Below the pieces are notes generated by a model that did not search any database, had not been told where the DNA came from, and saw nothing but the letters and a program-made list of their open reading frames with translations. Positions 63,149 through 64,000 of a stretch of DNA of 64,000 bases are shown piece by piece; within the stretch, counting starts at the first letter, position 1, and every line of letters begins with the position of its first letter. Both the position numbers and the translations under genes were made by a program. The stretch is from contig JANRJI010000127.1 in NCBI GenBank assembly GCA_033764055.1, positions 18,586-82,585 on the forward strand, written 5' to 3'. The stretch is from Ga0077555 sp033764055 (GTDB lineage: Bacteria > Pseudomonadota > Alphaproteobacteria > Rhizobiales > Hyphomicrobiaceae).

Positions 63149-64000
63149 TTGCGCATCGCGGACTACATTGCCCTCGCGGATCGCATCAAGGAGCGCTTCG
63201 ACGTGGCGGCGCTGTCGGTCGGTGGTGTCGCCATGTGGCCGTTCGTCAGGCTGCTCTTGTTTTTCGCCCACGAGCACAAGCACCTTCCCGCCCTGCAGGG
63301 CCAGCTCAAGGGTGAGGCCTACCGGACGCCGATCGACGCGATGGGGCGCGACGCTCCGCGAGCCAGCGTGGACTGGAGCTCGGCCCGGATCGGGCCGAGC
63401 GCGGCGCTGCTCGACAGGCGCACGGCGGCAGCCCGGCCCGACATACTGGTCATGCAGGATCCGAACGACTATCTCGTGCCCACGGACGGCAGTCTCGTCG
63501 AGCCCTTGCGGGCCGGGCTTCGGGAGCAGTTCGGGGAGCGCTACCGGATCAATGGTCTCGTCTCCTTCCATCCTCTGCTGGCTGCAGCGAGCGAGAGGCG
63601 CGACCCCGGCCTGCTGCACTACGCCGCCAACATGCGCAGGCCGCTGCTGGCAGAGGCCGATCTCGCGCGCTTCATGCGCAAGCTCGGCGAAATCGCGCGG
63701 CTCGCGAACGCGGAGACGGGTGAGGCGACCATCGTGCCTGCCGATGCGCTGTGCTGGATGCAGCGGATGATGGGTTTCGTGCCGGCCTTCACGGAAATCC
63801 TTGAGCATGTCAGGCCGCGCTGCCTCATGATGCAGAGCTCGCTCGGCCTCGAGAAGCTTGCACTCACGGTGGCGGCAAAGCGCGCCGGAATAACGGTTGT
63901 CGATCACCAGCACGGGATATTCCGCGCCGAGTCGACGCTCTACGTCGACTGGGGTGGCTCATCGTCGGGCGCCATCGATCCAACTCCCGACGTGTTCTGG
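63149..64000 (+). CDS. Putative surface-glycan glycosyltransferase, GT-B-like (3' end beyond window)
   Basis: The first 284 codons of a paralogue of the 27773 protein. Shared features are SVGGVAMWPFVR (VVGGINLWILIR in the other), VVDHQHGI and PTPDVFW in place of SVDLMHGI and YPDVLW. Only TTG at 63149 can start this frame, because a stop (63143) lies just upstream; an AGCGAGGA ribosome site fits it. The nearby ATG at 63142 is in another frame. The C-terminal half is missing. Confidence 0.68.
   Translation, partial: MRIADYIALADRIKERFDVAALSVGGVAMWPFVRLLLFFAHEHKHLPALQGQLKGEAYRTPIDAMGRDAPRASVDWSSARIGPSAALLDRRTAAARPDILVMQDPNDYLVPTDGSLVEPLRAGLREQFGERYRINGLVSFHPLLAAASERRDPGLLHYAANMRRPLLAEADLARFMRKLGEIARLANAETGEATIVPADALCWMQRMMGFVPAFTEILEHVRPRCLMMQSSLGLEKLALTVAAKRAGITVVDHQHGIFRAESTLYVDWGGSSSGAIDPTPDVFW

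Noticed and set aside
63142..63200. ATG at 63142 as start of the last gene
   Set aside because: It is out of frame with the homologous protein; only TTG at 63149 or later codons fit.

Overview
The window is GC-rich, tightly packed DNA with many 4-base ATGA start/stop overlaps. It most likely comes from an alphaproteobacterium, probably Hyphomicrobiales. Pointers are an ATP12-type F1-ATPase chaperone, a TIGR02186-like protein, a PlcP-BtaA-BtaB betaine-lipid set, and the order crcB-rluC-...-HAD-atp12. No rRNA, tRNA, CRISPR array, transposase or phage gene was seen.

Left part (1-25 kb), mostly metabolism and housekeeping: a Baeyer-Villiger-type monooxygenase (cut by the left edge) with a carboxymuconolactone-decarboxylase-like protein; an MgtC/DUF4010 membrane protein with a small partner; propionyl-CoA synthetase; an aldehyde dehydrogenase; the GTPase Der; a small secreted protein; a luciferase-like monooxygenase; NhaA overlapping a beta-carbonic anhydrase; a three-gene NitT/TauT-type ABC importer; a LysR regulator with two small paralogous proteins; a TIGR02186-like protein; then crcB-rluC-[plcP-btaA-btaB]-HAD-atp12. 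A tandem direct repeat with 11-base period, resembling a Pho box, precedes plcP. This fits replacement of phospholipids by the phosphorus-free lipid DGTS under phosphate starvation.

Right part (25-64 kb), a surface-glycan locus: nearly a full legionaminic-acid-type nonulosonic acid pathway is present. It comprises LegX/PtmE-like nucleotidyltransferase, LegB dehydratase, LegC aminotransferase, LegG epimerase, LegI synthase and a NeuA/LegF CMP-transferase, plus a NeuD/PglD-type acyltransferase that could supply the LegH step. Most of these sit in a minus-strand unit of about 17 kb (60.3 to 43.3 kb) that also encodes two AMP-forming ligases, an asparagine-synthase-like amidotransferase, an acyl carrier protein, a WcbI-TPR protein, a secreted beta-helix protein and a large helical-repeat protein. 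Plus-strand genes add two polysaccharide deacetylases, an SGNH hydrolase, a GNAT-like protein, an acyl-CoA synthetase, a Gfo/Idh/MocA oxidoreductase and a second carrier protein.

The least familiar parts are three paralogous sets. A pair made of a 'GWA' beta-repeat protein and a GT-B-like protein occurs twice, at both ends of the sugar locus (25.9-29.3 kb and 62.0-64.0 kb). Two helical-repeat proteins of about 860 residues lie within the locus (40.7 and 48.5 kb). My working model is that the locus makes a nonulosonic acid, modifies it with carrier-bound acyl or amide groups, and transfers it to a surface glycan or protein using the paired GT-like proteins. No flippase or polymerase is visible, so export and the acceptor must be encoded elsewhere. 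A frameshifted lipoprotein gene, an L,D-transpeptidase with a second degenerate domain, and rarA lie among these genes.
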